Assembly (NCBI RefSeq): GCF_018687715.1
Contig: NC_056752.1
Span: 43,994,501 to 44,058,500 of the forward strand
Origin: Carya illinoinensis
Lineage: Eukaryota > Streptophyta > Magnoliopsida > Fagales > Juglandaceae
Direction of reading: 5' to 3'
DNA length: 64,000 bases
Part shown: positions 35,501-45,334 of the stretch, piece after piece
Layout: each line of letters starts with the position of its first letter
Position numbering within the stretch: position 1 is the first letter of the stretch
Translations under genes and position numbers: made by a program
The notes under the pieces: generated by a model
Databases searched by the model: none
Seen by the model: only the letters and a program-made list of their open reading frames with translations
What the model was told of the DNA's origin: nothing

Positions 35501-37196
35501 AACCACACCCAATATCAAGAACTCGATGCTTCTTATCAATTCTTGCCTTGTTATTGGAAAGTAAAAATGAAAGTAATGCAACTTAGAGCAAGGGGAACTG
35601 TTAGAATTTGACATGATTCCACAGAAAAGACTCACCTTTTCAATCAAAATAGAGATTTTTCTCAGCTGTGCAACTTTCAAATCTTCATCTTCCTTCTAAG
35701 AAATATTTTAGAACATATGAATTTAAGTTAAAGCTGAAGCTTGGATGGCAGAAGTTAATGCATTTTTTTATCACTAAATCATAAAAAAGGTTACGATCCT
35801 GACCTGAAAAAGGTTACGAGTATGTCATTGTCTCATCCAAGAACAGAGCAAACAGTTCATTACTTTAGAAACATAGCTAAGGACGAGCTATAGGTTTCTA
35901 TTTGTCAGTAATATTATGCAGTAACTGCTGATTAGAGGATGAATGGAAGTATCCATATTAACAAATAACTAAGAACCTTATCCGCTAATTCCTCACTAAT
36001 GCTTGTTATACATACACGTATAGGTTTATACATACATATTTTATTTTCAGATTTGTGGGAATCCTTCCTCATTTTCTCAGTAAACTAAAACAGTTCTTAC
36101 ATTTGAATGATCAAACGCCACTCCACAATTATCTATGTGTACACAAACATGACATGTTCACACAAATATGTGTGCACATAGATACTGCACCATGGCTATT
36201 AGGTTGCCATTAATGGTCCTTCTGGATTTGTTATTATCCCGATGCATCGATTTCCACGTGTCCGTATGTGGGAGTTGGGGGCGTCATAGGATTTATCCAA
36301 TGACATAAAATAAAAATATGGAATTTAGAGATGATAATATATTTATACCAGGTCGTAATGGCGAGAGATGTTCCTGCGAGCATGTGTAAAGAGTATTTTG
36401 CCTTAAAAAATGATTGAGATAGTCTTTTGCAGATGCTATGCCTGCTGTGAATATCAATGGAGTCCACCAGCCCCTAAAGCCAACAAAAGGTCATGAATGC
36501 TCAAACTAGTGCAATTGAGGAGATCAGTAATTATCATGATATAACTATCCAAGCTTCCAACAAAGTCTGCCAGTTGCAACATATATACCTTGTATTATAC
36601 GATTTTGTGGCAGAGGAGTTTGCATTTCTACTCGCAATAATAATCTGCAAAATAAAAATTGACAAGACACAATGTCGAAGAAGTAAACAGTACCAGAAAA
36701 AATAACTTGGTGTCAGGCATGGGGCATTCCTTTTTTCGGATTGCTCTCCTACTCAGATCAGATTGTCTTACCATAAAAAGATCTAGAAGGCCATCGTTTT
36801 CATATGCGAAAGAAAAATCACCATCAATGTATGCATCTGCAAGGCCTAAATCAGCTCGTGTCATGACCTGCTCATTGCAATCAGCTTCTCATCAGTGCCG
36901 GCGAGAAAGATTGCGATAAAATAAAATGGTACTGAATTTAAATGCCAATATTCTACGTTGATCGGCCTATTCTTTAAATTTGAAAGAGTTTTTTCTCCTA
37001 CTACTTTCAAGTACAGGATGTCGCATGTGATAATATTTCCCGTAAGAAAGCAGCTTCCAGCATGGATTATGAACTAGATCAGTACATACGTACCTTCCAG
37101 TAAAACTGGGGACTATGAACTCTAATAACGGTTTCAAGAGAACATTTTCTCATGTTTCCCTCAAAACTGAATGTTGTGGCCCCTTCCTCCAATAAT
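32528..37196 (-). pseudogene. Cyclopropane-fatty-acid synthase-like methyltransferase, truncated and disabled
   Basis: Thirteen exon-like blocks on the minus strand: 37196-37094, 36867-36772, 36644-36589, 36473-36349, about 35864-35817, 35695-35636, 35546-35385, 35085-35012, 34931-34838, 34036-33900, 33816-33736, 33284-33179 and 32635-32528. They encode the CFA half of plant CPA synthase: ADLGLADAYIDGDFSF, GWWTPLIFTAGIASAK, LFALFLDETMTYS, the SAM-binding VLDIGCGWGT, EMIEHVGHEFMEDFF, CIFPGGCVPSL, GNHYYQTL, AGFKSRTLGDYQ and IVFTRPGN. The enzyme methylenates phospholipid acyl double bonds using S-adenosylmethionine. Lesions: block 4 is 125 nt where 124 keeps the frame; block 5 has AA instead of AG before AGT AAT GAA and a TAA at 35816-35814; the N-terminal FAD-oxidase half is missing upstream. 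The downstream blocks keep good splice sites and frame, so decay looks moderate. Confidence 0.85.
35779..35818. repeat. Short direct duplication at the damaged CFA exon
   Basis: AAAAAGGTTACGA occurs twice, separated by TCCTGACCTG, at the end of block 5 of the CFA-like pseudogene. The duplication sits where the exon should continue after MTYS, so it probably belongs to the disruption. Confidence 0.65.
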
Positions 37197-37230
37197 CTGC
37201 ATGCAATGCCACAAGTAACAGTATATTGAT

Positions 37231-37289
37231 AAAACTGAAGAAAGAAAATTTGGGCGGGGTTACTGTTGAACATATGACTTTCCTCTCTT

Positions 37290-37334
<45 letters not shown>

Positions 37335-37346
37335 GAAGAAAGAAAA
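37231..37346 (+). mobile_element. 42-nt retroposed fragment with a 42-nt A tail and 18-bp duplication
   Basis: AAAACTGAAGAAAGAAAA stands at 37231-37248 and again at 37329-37346. Between them is a unique ~42-nt piece (TTTGGGCGGGGTTACTG at its start) followed by an unbroken A run at 37291-37332. This is a heavily 5'-truncated retroposition event. The source transcript is not recognisable from within the window. Confidence 0.75.
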
Positions 37347-38837
37347 CAAAATAAATTTTAGACTTGCATTTTTTTCATGAATACCGATAATTTTATATCT
37401 AAACTTCTCATATATTGCAATTAAGAGAAGAAATTGAATTATGGAAACGATCTATATATATAGGAATTATAAAAAAGATTTAATATATATAAACCATTAA
37501 GTAGGTTTTGTGTTTTGCAGAACAATGTATATATAGGCAGTAATATTGTCATATATTTAAAAGTTTTTAACTAGCGCAATTGCATTTTGCACAACTAACT
37601 ATCTAGTAAATGTGTTAAGTTTTTTGTTAAAAAAAAAATCTATTCATCGTCTATTTTTTCATCATCCCATAATATAATATTAAATGATAGATTCACAAGT
37701 GAAATATAATAAATAGTATTTAATCATCTAATGTCATATCATGAGATGATAAGAGGATGATGAGAATTAAAATGATGAGTAATATTACTCATTTCTTGAA
37801 ATAAAACAGGAAAATAAAATGTAATTACTGTAAAATTTTAAATGAGACCAAACTCTAATTTGATGATATATAAGAAAGATCATCTATTAAAAAAGTACTG
37901 TTGACAATTTGTAAGGCATCCCTTAAGACTGGTCATTTAAGAGCGCGCATTAGCCATACCAATTATGAATTGCGGACAAGAACAAGAACAAATTAAAATA
38001 TAAAAACCAAAGGAGATGTATAAATTATTAGACAAGATTATAATATATATATCTATATTTGGGTCAGAGCCTTCGGGTGGGAGCGGGTGGCGAAAATGTG
38101 GTCATAGCCTTAATTGGGAGATTAAAAAAACTTTTGGAATGCGACAGTGGTGTTTTCGTCAGGACTTCCCTTAAATAAACTCAGTTTGATTGGGTTAACG
38201 CACGTACATTAATTTATGATCAACATGCTATTTATGTACTATACAACTAGTTGCCAATAAACTTCCGCAACGCGTGGGAAGAATATAATTTAATTAATTG
38301 TATAAAATTTATGTCAAAGATTCCAAAATGTAAAAATATTCTTTAGAGTCTTGAGAAAGAACATTTTCTATATATAAAATGGTGGAAATACAAAGAATTT
38401 AAAGTAGAGTAGTTAAGAGGCCGTGAGGAATAGCCATGCAAAGAGGTATATTAAAACTAATACTCAACAGCTATAATGATAAAATGATGGAATAGTGATT
38501 GGGAAAGCTAAAGAGACAAGTAATAGGATATCTAGTCACAACAATACGATGAAAAACTCAAGTAGCCGAAACCAAGAATTGACACCTTTCGGTGATCTGG
38601 TTTTCTCGAGAAAACTCAAGTAGTCTTGAAAAAGATCTTCTTATACTGGACGATAGAAGAAGATCAGCAAGAACAAGAATTTTTTTTGTCTTTTGGAAGC
38701 TGCAGCTTTTTAAATTTATTATATTCCTCCACATGTTTTAGCTAAATATTTACTTAATTTCCCAAGTAGAATATATATATGTATATATATACATATGAGT
38801 TGAGTTGAATGAAGCAGATAAAGAAATGAAAACGGGC
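37347..38837. other. AT-rich spacer between the CFA pseudogene and the Copia element
   Basis: I searched here for the missing N-terminal FAD-binding exons of the CFA-like gene on the minus strand and saw none. The sequence is AT-rich with short TATATA runs and no gene. Confidence 0.5.
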
Positions 38838-38842
38838 AGATG
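38838..38842. repeat. Target-site duplication AGATG of the Copia element, left copy
   Basis: AGATG precedes the 5' LTR at 38838-38842 and follows the 3' LTR at 43695-43699. Confidence 0.93.
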
Positions 38843-39068
38843 TATTATAGATTGATAAAATGATTTTTAGAATAAACACGTGTAATGTTTTTCATTGGCT
38901 TACACAGTGAGTTAGTTATTTCAGTTACAGCTTTACACGTCTGTATTAGTCTATAAATACAGACCTATTATTCTGTAATTGAGATCAACTCAATAAGAAT
39001 ACATTCTTTCAATTTCATCTCTCTCGTATCAGACCTATCTTTCCTCTATCTTGGATTACTCTGTTACA
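38843..39068 (+). mobile_element. Copia 5' LTR, 226 bp
   Basis: It starts TATTATAGATTG and ends CTCTGTTACA, so the termini are TA..CA, not TG..CA. A TATA box (TATAAATA) lies at 38952-38959. By eye it is identical to the LTR at 43469-43694. The primer site TGGTATCAGA (tRNA-iMet type) follows at 39069. Confidence 0.95.
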
Positions 39069-39084
39069 TGGTATCAGATTATAA

Positions 39085-39990
39085 ATGGCTTCCGCTTCTG
39101 AATCAAATGTGGAGAATATTCCAAGTTATTACCATTTACAAAGTGGTGATTCACCAGGGAACATACTAGTGTCAAATGTCCTCACCGGAGAAAACTATCA
39201 TACATGGAGCAGATCCATGATGATGGCTTTAAAAGCCAAGAATAAGATTGGGTTCGTGAATGGATCAATTTCGCAGCCAAGTTCAACAGATTCTGCATAT
39301 GAACTGTGGGAGAGATGTAATAATATGGTCTCTTCATGGATCATCAGCTCTGTTTCAAAAGAAATTGGAGGTAGCATCATATGTGCAAGAACAGCTCAAA
39401 ATATGTGGGAAGATCTGAAAAACAGATTTACACAAGGAAATGGTCCAAGAATCTTTCAATTACAGAAAGATTTATCAGTTTTGACACAAGAGGACTTATC
39501 AGTACGAGATTACTATACAAGATTCAAATCCCTATGGGATGAATTGCTGGATTATAATCAAATTCCAACATGTACATGTGGAGCCCTAAGAACCTGTAAG
39601 TGTGATGCAATAAAAATTTTCTTGGATTATCAAGATCGCCAGCATGTGATACAGTTCTTAATGGGGTTAAATGATTGTTTTTCTCATATCAGAGGGCAAA
39701 TTCTAATGTTAGAACCTTTGCCGAATATAAATAAAGTGTTTTCTTTAATTGTTCAAGAAGAGAAACAGAGAGAGATTAGCAAGCATAACATGATTGATAC
39801 TGCTGCTTTTATGAGCAAAGTTCAAGATACAAATCCAGCAATGAAAAGGTTTGCTCCTGGAAAACAACAACAGAAAAGAGATAAGCTGTTCTGCACTCAC
39901 TGTGGTATGAACAACCATACAGTGGACAAATGTTACAAGGTACATGGTTATCCTCCAGGCTTCAAACAGAACTCAACCAATTTTCGATAG
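39085..39990 (+). CDS. Copia gag, 301 aa, ending in an in-frame UAG before pol
   Basis: The protein starts MASASESNVENIPSYY just after the primer site. It has the retrotransposon gag core (NVLTGENYHTWSRSMMMALK, DYYTRFKSLWDEL) and a CCHC zinc knuckle CTHCGMNNHTVDKC near residues 271-284 that binds RNA during packaging. Translation stops at TAG 39988-39990; pol continues in the same frame immediately after. Most plant Copia elements encode one uninterrupted polyprotein, so this is either a single nonsense change or a programmed readthrough site. Confidence 0.93.
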   Translation: MASASESNVENIPSYYHLQSGDSPGNILVSNVLTGENYHTWSRSMMMALKAKNKIGFVNGSISQPSSTDSAYELWERCNNMVSSWIISSVSKEIGGSIICARTAQNMWEDLKNRFTQGNGPRIFQLQKDLSVLTQEDLSVRDYYTRFKSLWDELLDYNQIPTCTCGALRTCKCDAIKIFLDYQDRQHVIQFLMGLNDCFSHIRGQILMLEPLPNINKVFSLIVQEEKQREISKHNMIDTAAFMSKVQDTNPAMKRFAPGKQQQKRDKLFCTHCGMNNHTVDKCYKVHGYPPGFKQNSTNFR

Positions 39991-42900
39991 AAGGGAAGAT
40001 TTACAGCAACTGCTAATCAGCTTTCGGGTCAAATCTTGAGTACTCCTTTTGAGAATTTTAATCAAATGCCTTTCTCTCAAGAAGACTATCAAAAATTGTT
40101 ATCATTAATTCACCCACAACCTGATGATAATACCAATCATCAAGCTGCGAATATCATTTCTAATTCGATTGCTCATTCTACTCAAGGTATATCATCAAAT
40201 TCTACCTTTTCTTTAAGTGCTTCAGTTTCAGCCTTAATATCTGATAATACATGGATTGTAGACACAGGTGCTACAGACCATATTGCTCATTCAATTGACA
40301 TCTTTACTTCAATCACCAAAGCTTTAAACACTTCTGTTAAACTCCCAAATGGAAATACTGTACCAGTAACTCATATTGGTATAGTTCAGATATCTGAAAA
40401 TCTAACTCTTAAAGATGTACTTTGTGTACCATCTTTTTCCTATAATCTACTCTCAGTGAGTAAACTCACTTCATATCAGAAATGCTCATTTATATTTTCA
40501 TCTGATTTTTGCCTTATTCAGGAACTTACCCAATGGAAGATGATTGGGATAGCTAGAAGATCAGCTGGCCTTTATCTACTGCAGAAATCAGGTGCTAGTG
40601 ATGTTGTTATTCCGCATAGATCCAATTCTGTAAATTCTATAATAAGCTCTCAAGTCTGGCATAGCAGATTGGGACATCCTTCAATGTCTAGACTATCATT
40701 TCTTTCCAAAAATGTACCAGATATTAGCCTTTCCAATAAATTTGTTGATCATCATTGTACTGTTTGCCCATTGGCAAAACAGAAAAGATTACCATTTGAA
40801 ATTCATTCATATAATGAAAGTGGTATTTTCCATATTGTCCATTGTGATATATGGGGCCCTTTTTCAATTCCAACCCATAATGATTTCAGATTTTTCCTTA
40901 CTATAGTTGATGATCATTCAAGATTTACTTGGGTATACTTGATGAAAAACAAATCTGAGGTCAGAAACATATTCAAAAATTTTTACAACTTAATTGAAAC
41001 ACAATTTGGAAAGAAAATACAATGTATAAGAAGTGACAATGGTTTAGAATTTAAAATGACAGATTTCTATGAGTTAAAAGGAATAATGCATCAAAAGTCA
41101 TGTGTAGAAACACCTCAACAAAATTCTATAGTTGAGAGAAAACATCAACACCTGTTGAATGTAGCTAGAGCTTTAAAGTTTCAGTCAAATATTCCTTTAG
41201 CTTTTTGGGGAGAATGCATACTAACTGCATGCTATCTTATAAATCGCATACCATCTTTGGTTTTAAATAACAAATCTTCACATGAAATTCTTTATAATAC
41301 AAATCCATCTTATAATCATTTGAAAGTTTTTGGTTGTTTAGCTTACGCATCAACACTTCTTCAAAACAGAAACAAATTTTCACCAAGAGCCAAAAAATGT
41401 GTTTTTGTAGGCTATCCACCTGGTATAAAAGGATATAAGTTGTATGATCTAGAAAATAAGAATTTTTTTGTTTCTAGGGATGTGGTTTTTCATGAATCTG
41501 TTTTCCCTTTTATGTCAAAAAATGATTCTTCAACAACCAATTCAAATCTGGACATTACTATTCATTCATCATCAGATAACATCGTTTTTCCAAAACCAGT
41601 TTCTGATTCTGCTGAAAATATACATGTCTCCATACCTTCTAATTCCCAACAACAATTCAATAATCATCCTAGTCCAGAAAACACAGATTCAATAAATTTA
41701 AATGATGAGAATCAATTTCCTACTCTGAGAAGATCAACTCGGCAACACAAAGCACCTGGTTACCTGCAATCATATCATTGCAATCTGGCTGACTCTACTG
41801 CTCAAACATCTTTCACAAATCCTGCTATTACTACAGGTACTAAATATAGCATTTCTGATGTTCTATCATATTCTAAATTGTCTAAATCTCATAGAGCTTT
41901 CTCTGTTGCAATATCTTCTGAAGTTGAGCCAAATTTTTATCACCAAGCTGTTAGGCATACTCATTGGAGAGATGCCATGGCTGCAGAGTTATCTGCACTT
42001 GAATCAAATAACACTTGGGTCCTTACACCACTTCCTCCAAATAAAAAACCAATAGGTTGTAAATGGGTATATAAAATCAAACACAATTCAGATGGTTCTA
42101 TTGAGAGGCATAAGGCTAGACTTGTAGCCAAAGGGTATACTCAAAGAGAAGGCCTAGATTTTTTTGAAACTTTCTCACCTGTTGCAAAAATGGTCACTGT
42201 TAGATGTGTCTTATCATTGGCTGCTATACACAGTTGGCATCTTTTTCATTTAGATGTCAACAATGCTTTTTTATATAGAGACTTAGATGAAGAAGTTTTT
42301 ATGAAACCACCTCCTGGTTATCTACCTAAGGGGGACTCTCGGGTATGCAAATTGCAAAGGTCTCTATATGGCTTGAAACAAGCAAGCAGACAGTGGAATT
42401 TGAAATTTAAATCTGTACTACTTGATATTGGGTTTACACAATCAAAGGCAGATTATTCTTTGTTTACTAAGAAGGAAGGAAATTCATTTGTGGCTTTATT
42501 ACTTTATGTGGATGATATCCTGCTTGCTAGCAGTGATTTAGAGGCAATTGACTCTGTAAAAGCAGCTTTAACTCTTCAATTTAAATTGAAAGATTTGGGA
42601 CCAGCCAAGTTTTTCCTCGGGATGGAGAATGCAAGATCACAAAGAGGCATTTCTTTGTCTCAAAGAAAATATACTCTAGAGCTGTTAGCAGATTTTGGAT
42701 TGTTAGCTGCCAAACCTGCTTTGTTCCCAATGGATACTCATGCTAAACTGTCAAAGGATGAAGGTGATTTACTTGATGATATTACTGGTTATCGAAGATT
42801 GATTGGTAGACTAATTTACCTCACCCATACCAGACCAGATATTACATTTGCAGTCCACCATTTGAGTCAATATCTGGACAGTCCTCGAGTACCTCATCTT

Positions 42901-43461
42901 CAAGCTGCAATGAGGATTCTTAGATACTTAAAATTAGCTCCTGGACAGGGTCTTTTATTTCCAAGTGATTCCAAGGTGCATATAAAGGCATTTTCAGATT
43001 CGGACTGGGCAAGTTGTATAGATACCCGCAGGTCTGTTAGTGGCTATTGTGTTTTCATTGGTGATTCTCTGGTATCTTGGAAATCAAAGAAGCAACATAC
43101 AATTTCTAGGAGCTCAGCAGAAGCTGAATACAGATCAATGGCATTTACAGTTTGTGAAATAATTTGGATTCGAGCATTGCTGAAGGATCTGCATCAACCA
43201 CATACACAACCAGCTTTATTGTTTTGTGATAACCAATCTGCCATTCATATAGCATCCAATCCAGTCCATCATGAACGGACTAAACATATAGAGCTGGACT
43301 GCCATATGGTGCGTGACAAAGTTGAAGAAGGATCACTGACTGTTCTACATATTGCTTCTGCTCATCAAATTGCAGATTTGATGACTAAGCCCCTTGGTTC
43401 AAAATCATTTGATGCTTTACTGTCCAAGATGAATGTGTATAATATATACACATCATCTTGA
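39991..43461 (+). CDS. Copia pol: protease, integrase, reverse transcriptase, RNase H
   Basis: The frame is open from 39991 to the TGA at 43459-43461 in the same phase as gag. Domain order is that of Copia: protease WIVDTGATDH (Asp codon at 40261), GAG-pre-integrase WHSRLGHPSMSRL with HHCC residues, integrase core with CDIWGPF, RSDNGLEF and the Glu in NSIVERKHQ (all three acidic residues present), reverse transcriptase with RLVAKGYTQREGLDF and active site YVDD at 42505-42516, and RNase H with SDSDWASC, RSSAEAEYRSM and the closing KHIELDCH. No frameshift is seen over 1150 codons. With identical LTRs this is a recent insertion that may still be mobilised if the UAG is bypassed. Confidence 0.95.
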   Translation, partial: KGRFTATANQLSGQILSTPFENFNQMPFSQEDYQKLLSLIHPQPDDNTNHQAANIISNSIAHSTQGISSNSTFSLSASVSALISDNTWIVDTGATDHIAHSIDIFTSITKALNTSVKLPNGNTVPVTHIGIVQISENLTLKDVLCVPSFSYNLLSVSKLTSYQKCSFIFSSDFCLIQELTQWKMIGIARRSAGLYLLQKSGASDVVIPHRSNSVNSIISSQVWHSRLGHPSMSRLSFLSKNVPDISLSNKFVDHHCTVCPLAKQKRLPFEIHSYNESGIFHIVHCDIWGPFSIPTHNDFRFFLTIVDDHSRFTWVYLMKNKSEVRNIFKNFYNLIETQFGKKIQCIRSDNGLEFKMTDFYELKGIMHQKSCVETPQQNSIVERKHQHLLNVARALKFQSNIPLAFWGECILTACYLINRIPSLVLNNKSSHEILYNTNPSYNHLKVFGCLAYASTLLQNRNKFSPRAKKCVFVGYPPGIKGYKLYDLENKNFFVSRDVVFHESVFPFMSKNDSSTTNSNLDITIHSSSDNIVFPKPVSDSAENIHVSIPSNSQQQFNNHPSPENTDSINLNDENQFPTLRRSTRQHKAPGYLQSYHCNLADSTAQTSFTNPAITTGTKYSISDVLSYSKLSKSHRAFSVAISSEVEPNFYHQAVRHTHWRDAMAAELSALESNNTWVLTPLPPNKKPIGCKWVYKIKHNSDGSIERHKARLVAKGYTQREGLDFFETFSPVAKMVTVRCVLSLAAIHSWHLFHLDVNNAFLYRDLDEEVFMKPPPGYLPKGDSRVCKLQRSLYGLKQASRQWNLKFKSVLLDIGFTQSKADYSLFTKKEGNSFVALLLYVDDILLASSDLEAIDSVKAALTLQFKLKDLGPAKFFLGMENARSQRGISLSQRKYTLELLADFGLLAAKPALFPMDTHAKLSKDEGDLLDDITGYRRLIGRLIYLTHTRPDITFAVHHLSQYLDSPRVPHLQAAMRILRYLKLAPGQGLLFPSDSKVHIKAFSDSDWASCIDTRRSVSGYCVFIGDSLVSWKSKKQHTISRSSAEAEYRSMAFTVCEIIWIRALLKDLHQPHTQPALLFCDNQSAIHIASNPVHHERTKHIELDCHMVRDKVEEGSLTVLHIASAHQIADLMTKPLGSKSFDALLSKMNVYNIYTSS

Positions 43462-43468
43462 GGGGGAC

Positions 43469-43694
43469 TATTATAGATTGATAAAATGATTTTTAGAATA
43501 AACACGTGTAATGTTTTTCATTGGCTTACACAGTGAGTTAGTTATTTCAGTTACAGCTTTACACGTCTGTATTAGTCTATAAATACAGACCTATTATTCT
43601 GTAATTGAGATCAACTCAATAAGAATACATTCTTTCAATTTCATCTCTCTCGTATCAGACCTATCTTTCCTCTATCTTGGATTACTCTGTTACA
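43469..43694 (+). mobile_element. Copia 3' LTR, 226 bp
   Basis: It matches the 5' LTR base for base by eye. It is preceded by the polypurine tract GAGGGGGA and followed by AGATG, the target duplication. Confidence 0.95.
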
Positions 43695-43699
43695 AGATG

Positions 43700-45179
43700 A
43701 ATTAAAGAGATCATCCGGTCGGCTCTGTTCTGTGGTACTTTCAAAGTTCACTTTGACTTTAACGTTGGATACTGAGGATGCGGGTCTTGTCTATTGACTA
43801 TTGCCATGCCATGGATCAGGCCGTGGCTAGTACTTTATATTGACTCTTTAGGAAAAAATAAAAAAATAAAAAAAAGGATGTCACAGCATGCAAAGGAAGC
43901 AATAATCTTGGATCTATATCATGAGAAAAAGGAAGATGATATATATCTATACATGAGGAAAGCCAGAACAACTAACATCAAACGTCCGCAGGAGATATAT
44001 CTTCTCAGGAACCTCGTGACAAAGAGGCGCGCCCCAGCTTCTATCATAGAAGGCAACATTTGTTTGGGTTTGCTTAGAAGAGCACAACTCTCTCTCAGCA
44101 AACTACGTGCAGGAGCCACGGCAGCAGTACTACCAATTAAGATGCATACGTACCTTAATTTTTTTTTTCTGCTGTATCTCGGTCGGCTAAAAAGAGTAGT
44201 GATGAGAAGGTTTATAAATAGATGTAATCACTTTACTTTTCACGTACTTACTTTTTACGGTCAAAATAATTATTTTATATTAAAAAATAAAATAAAAAAT
44301 CTAGCTAGCTACTTGGCCGGGTCTCATTTCATAACTACCCTGACAAATAAAACTCATTAGTCATGTCATCCCGAGTCTGTCGTCGTTGAAATGCATGGAT
44401 GTCATATATGCCATGTCCTGCTAAAATTAATTAAATTAAACATCAGTTATCAGCTGTGCATCCAAAACTGCACATGATTTCTAATCCAAATATCTAATTG
44501 AGAAACACTATTTTTACCGAAAAGTGTTCCGAATTAGTGTTTTGATTCCATTTTTTTTTTTAACTAACTCAGTGATTAATTTTTTTAAAATATTATTGTG
44601 ATTTTTTTTAAATATTTATGATGATTAAAAAAACGTATGAAAAATAAAAATAAATAAAATAAATAGAATGCATTGTTCGGAACCTTTTTTCAAGATGTCG
44701 ATCTTTCTATGAGTGTAAAAGGACACTATCCAATTAGTCCAACAAATATATTTTATGAAATTTATTTAAGAAAGTGCACTCAATCAATTACGATAGCTTT
44801 GAATGTCAGATACTCCTCTTCCTCTTCCCCTTTTGCCTTCCTTTTAACATAGAATAATGATACGGAGTGGGATTTATTGCTAGTCATTTTTATTTAATAT
44901 TTTTTATTTTATAATTAAGAAAATATTTTTGAAAAATATTGTGAATTTAAAAAAAAAAATATTTAAAAGTATTAAAAAAATATATAAAAAAAATACAAAA
45001 AAAAAAAAAAACACTTAACTACTATTAACGGTGACTGTAGCTTCCTTTAACCTAAAATCAAGAATAATATGAATCAATGAATTATATATCTTTAAATGTA
45101 TTCCAACGGCAAATGGGAAGGACAAATATTAATTTGGCAGACAAGGAACTAAAACGATTGCAGTAGGTTTTTTTTTTCT
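43700..45179. other. AT-rich spacer
   Basis: A 188-codon frame at 43794-44360 has an improbable composition and no recognisable domain. A possible MITE lies at 44518-44690. Homopolymer A and T tracts are frequent (for example 44998-45012). I see no gene. Confidence 0.45.
44518..44690. mobile_element. Possible MITE
   Basis: GTTCCGAA at 44525-44532 is matched in inverse by TTCGGAAC at 44676-44683, with AAAA/TTTT extensions outside and an AT-rich interior. The target duplication is not clear. Confidence 0.35.
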
Positions 45180-45329
45180 CTCTATCTTGGGGACCTGTTT
45201 CGTGCGAAGTGGTGAGGGCGCCGGCCCTATGCCTCCGACGGCAATTGATGGGCAGGTGGTGGATGGTTGCTTGAGCAAGTCTGGCCTGGATGAGAAGGCC
45301 TCGGATGGGAAGGTGGGCTGGGAGCCAGC

Positions 45330-45334
45330 ACGAC
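45330..45334. repeat. Target-site duplication of the Athila-like element, left copy (ACGAC)
   Basis: ACGAC at 45330-45334 pairs with ACGGC at 56575-56579, a one-base mismatch, consistent with an older insertion. Confidence 0.7.

Noticed and set aside
37291..37332. A42 run as the poly-A tail of a processed CFA pseudogene
   Set aside because: The CFA blocks keep introns and lie on the opposite strand; the A run belongs to a separate 18-bp-flanked insertion.
43794..44360. 188-codon open frame downstream of the Copia element
   Set aside because: No domain, unusual composition and no splice or promoter context; it probably arose by chance in AT-rich spacer.
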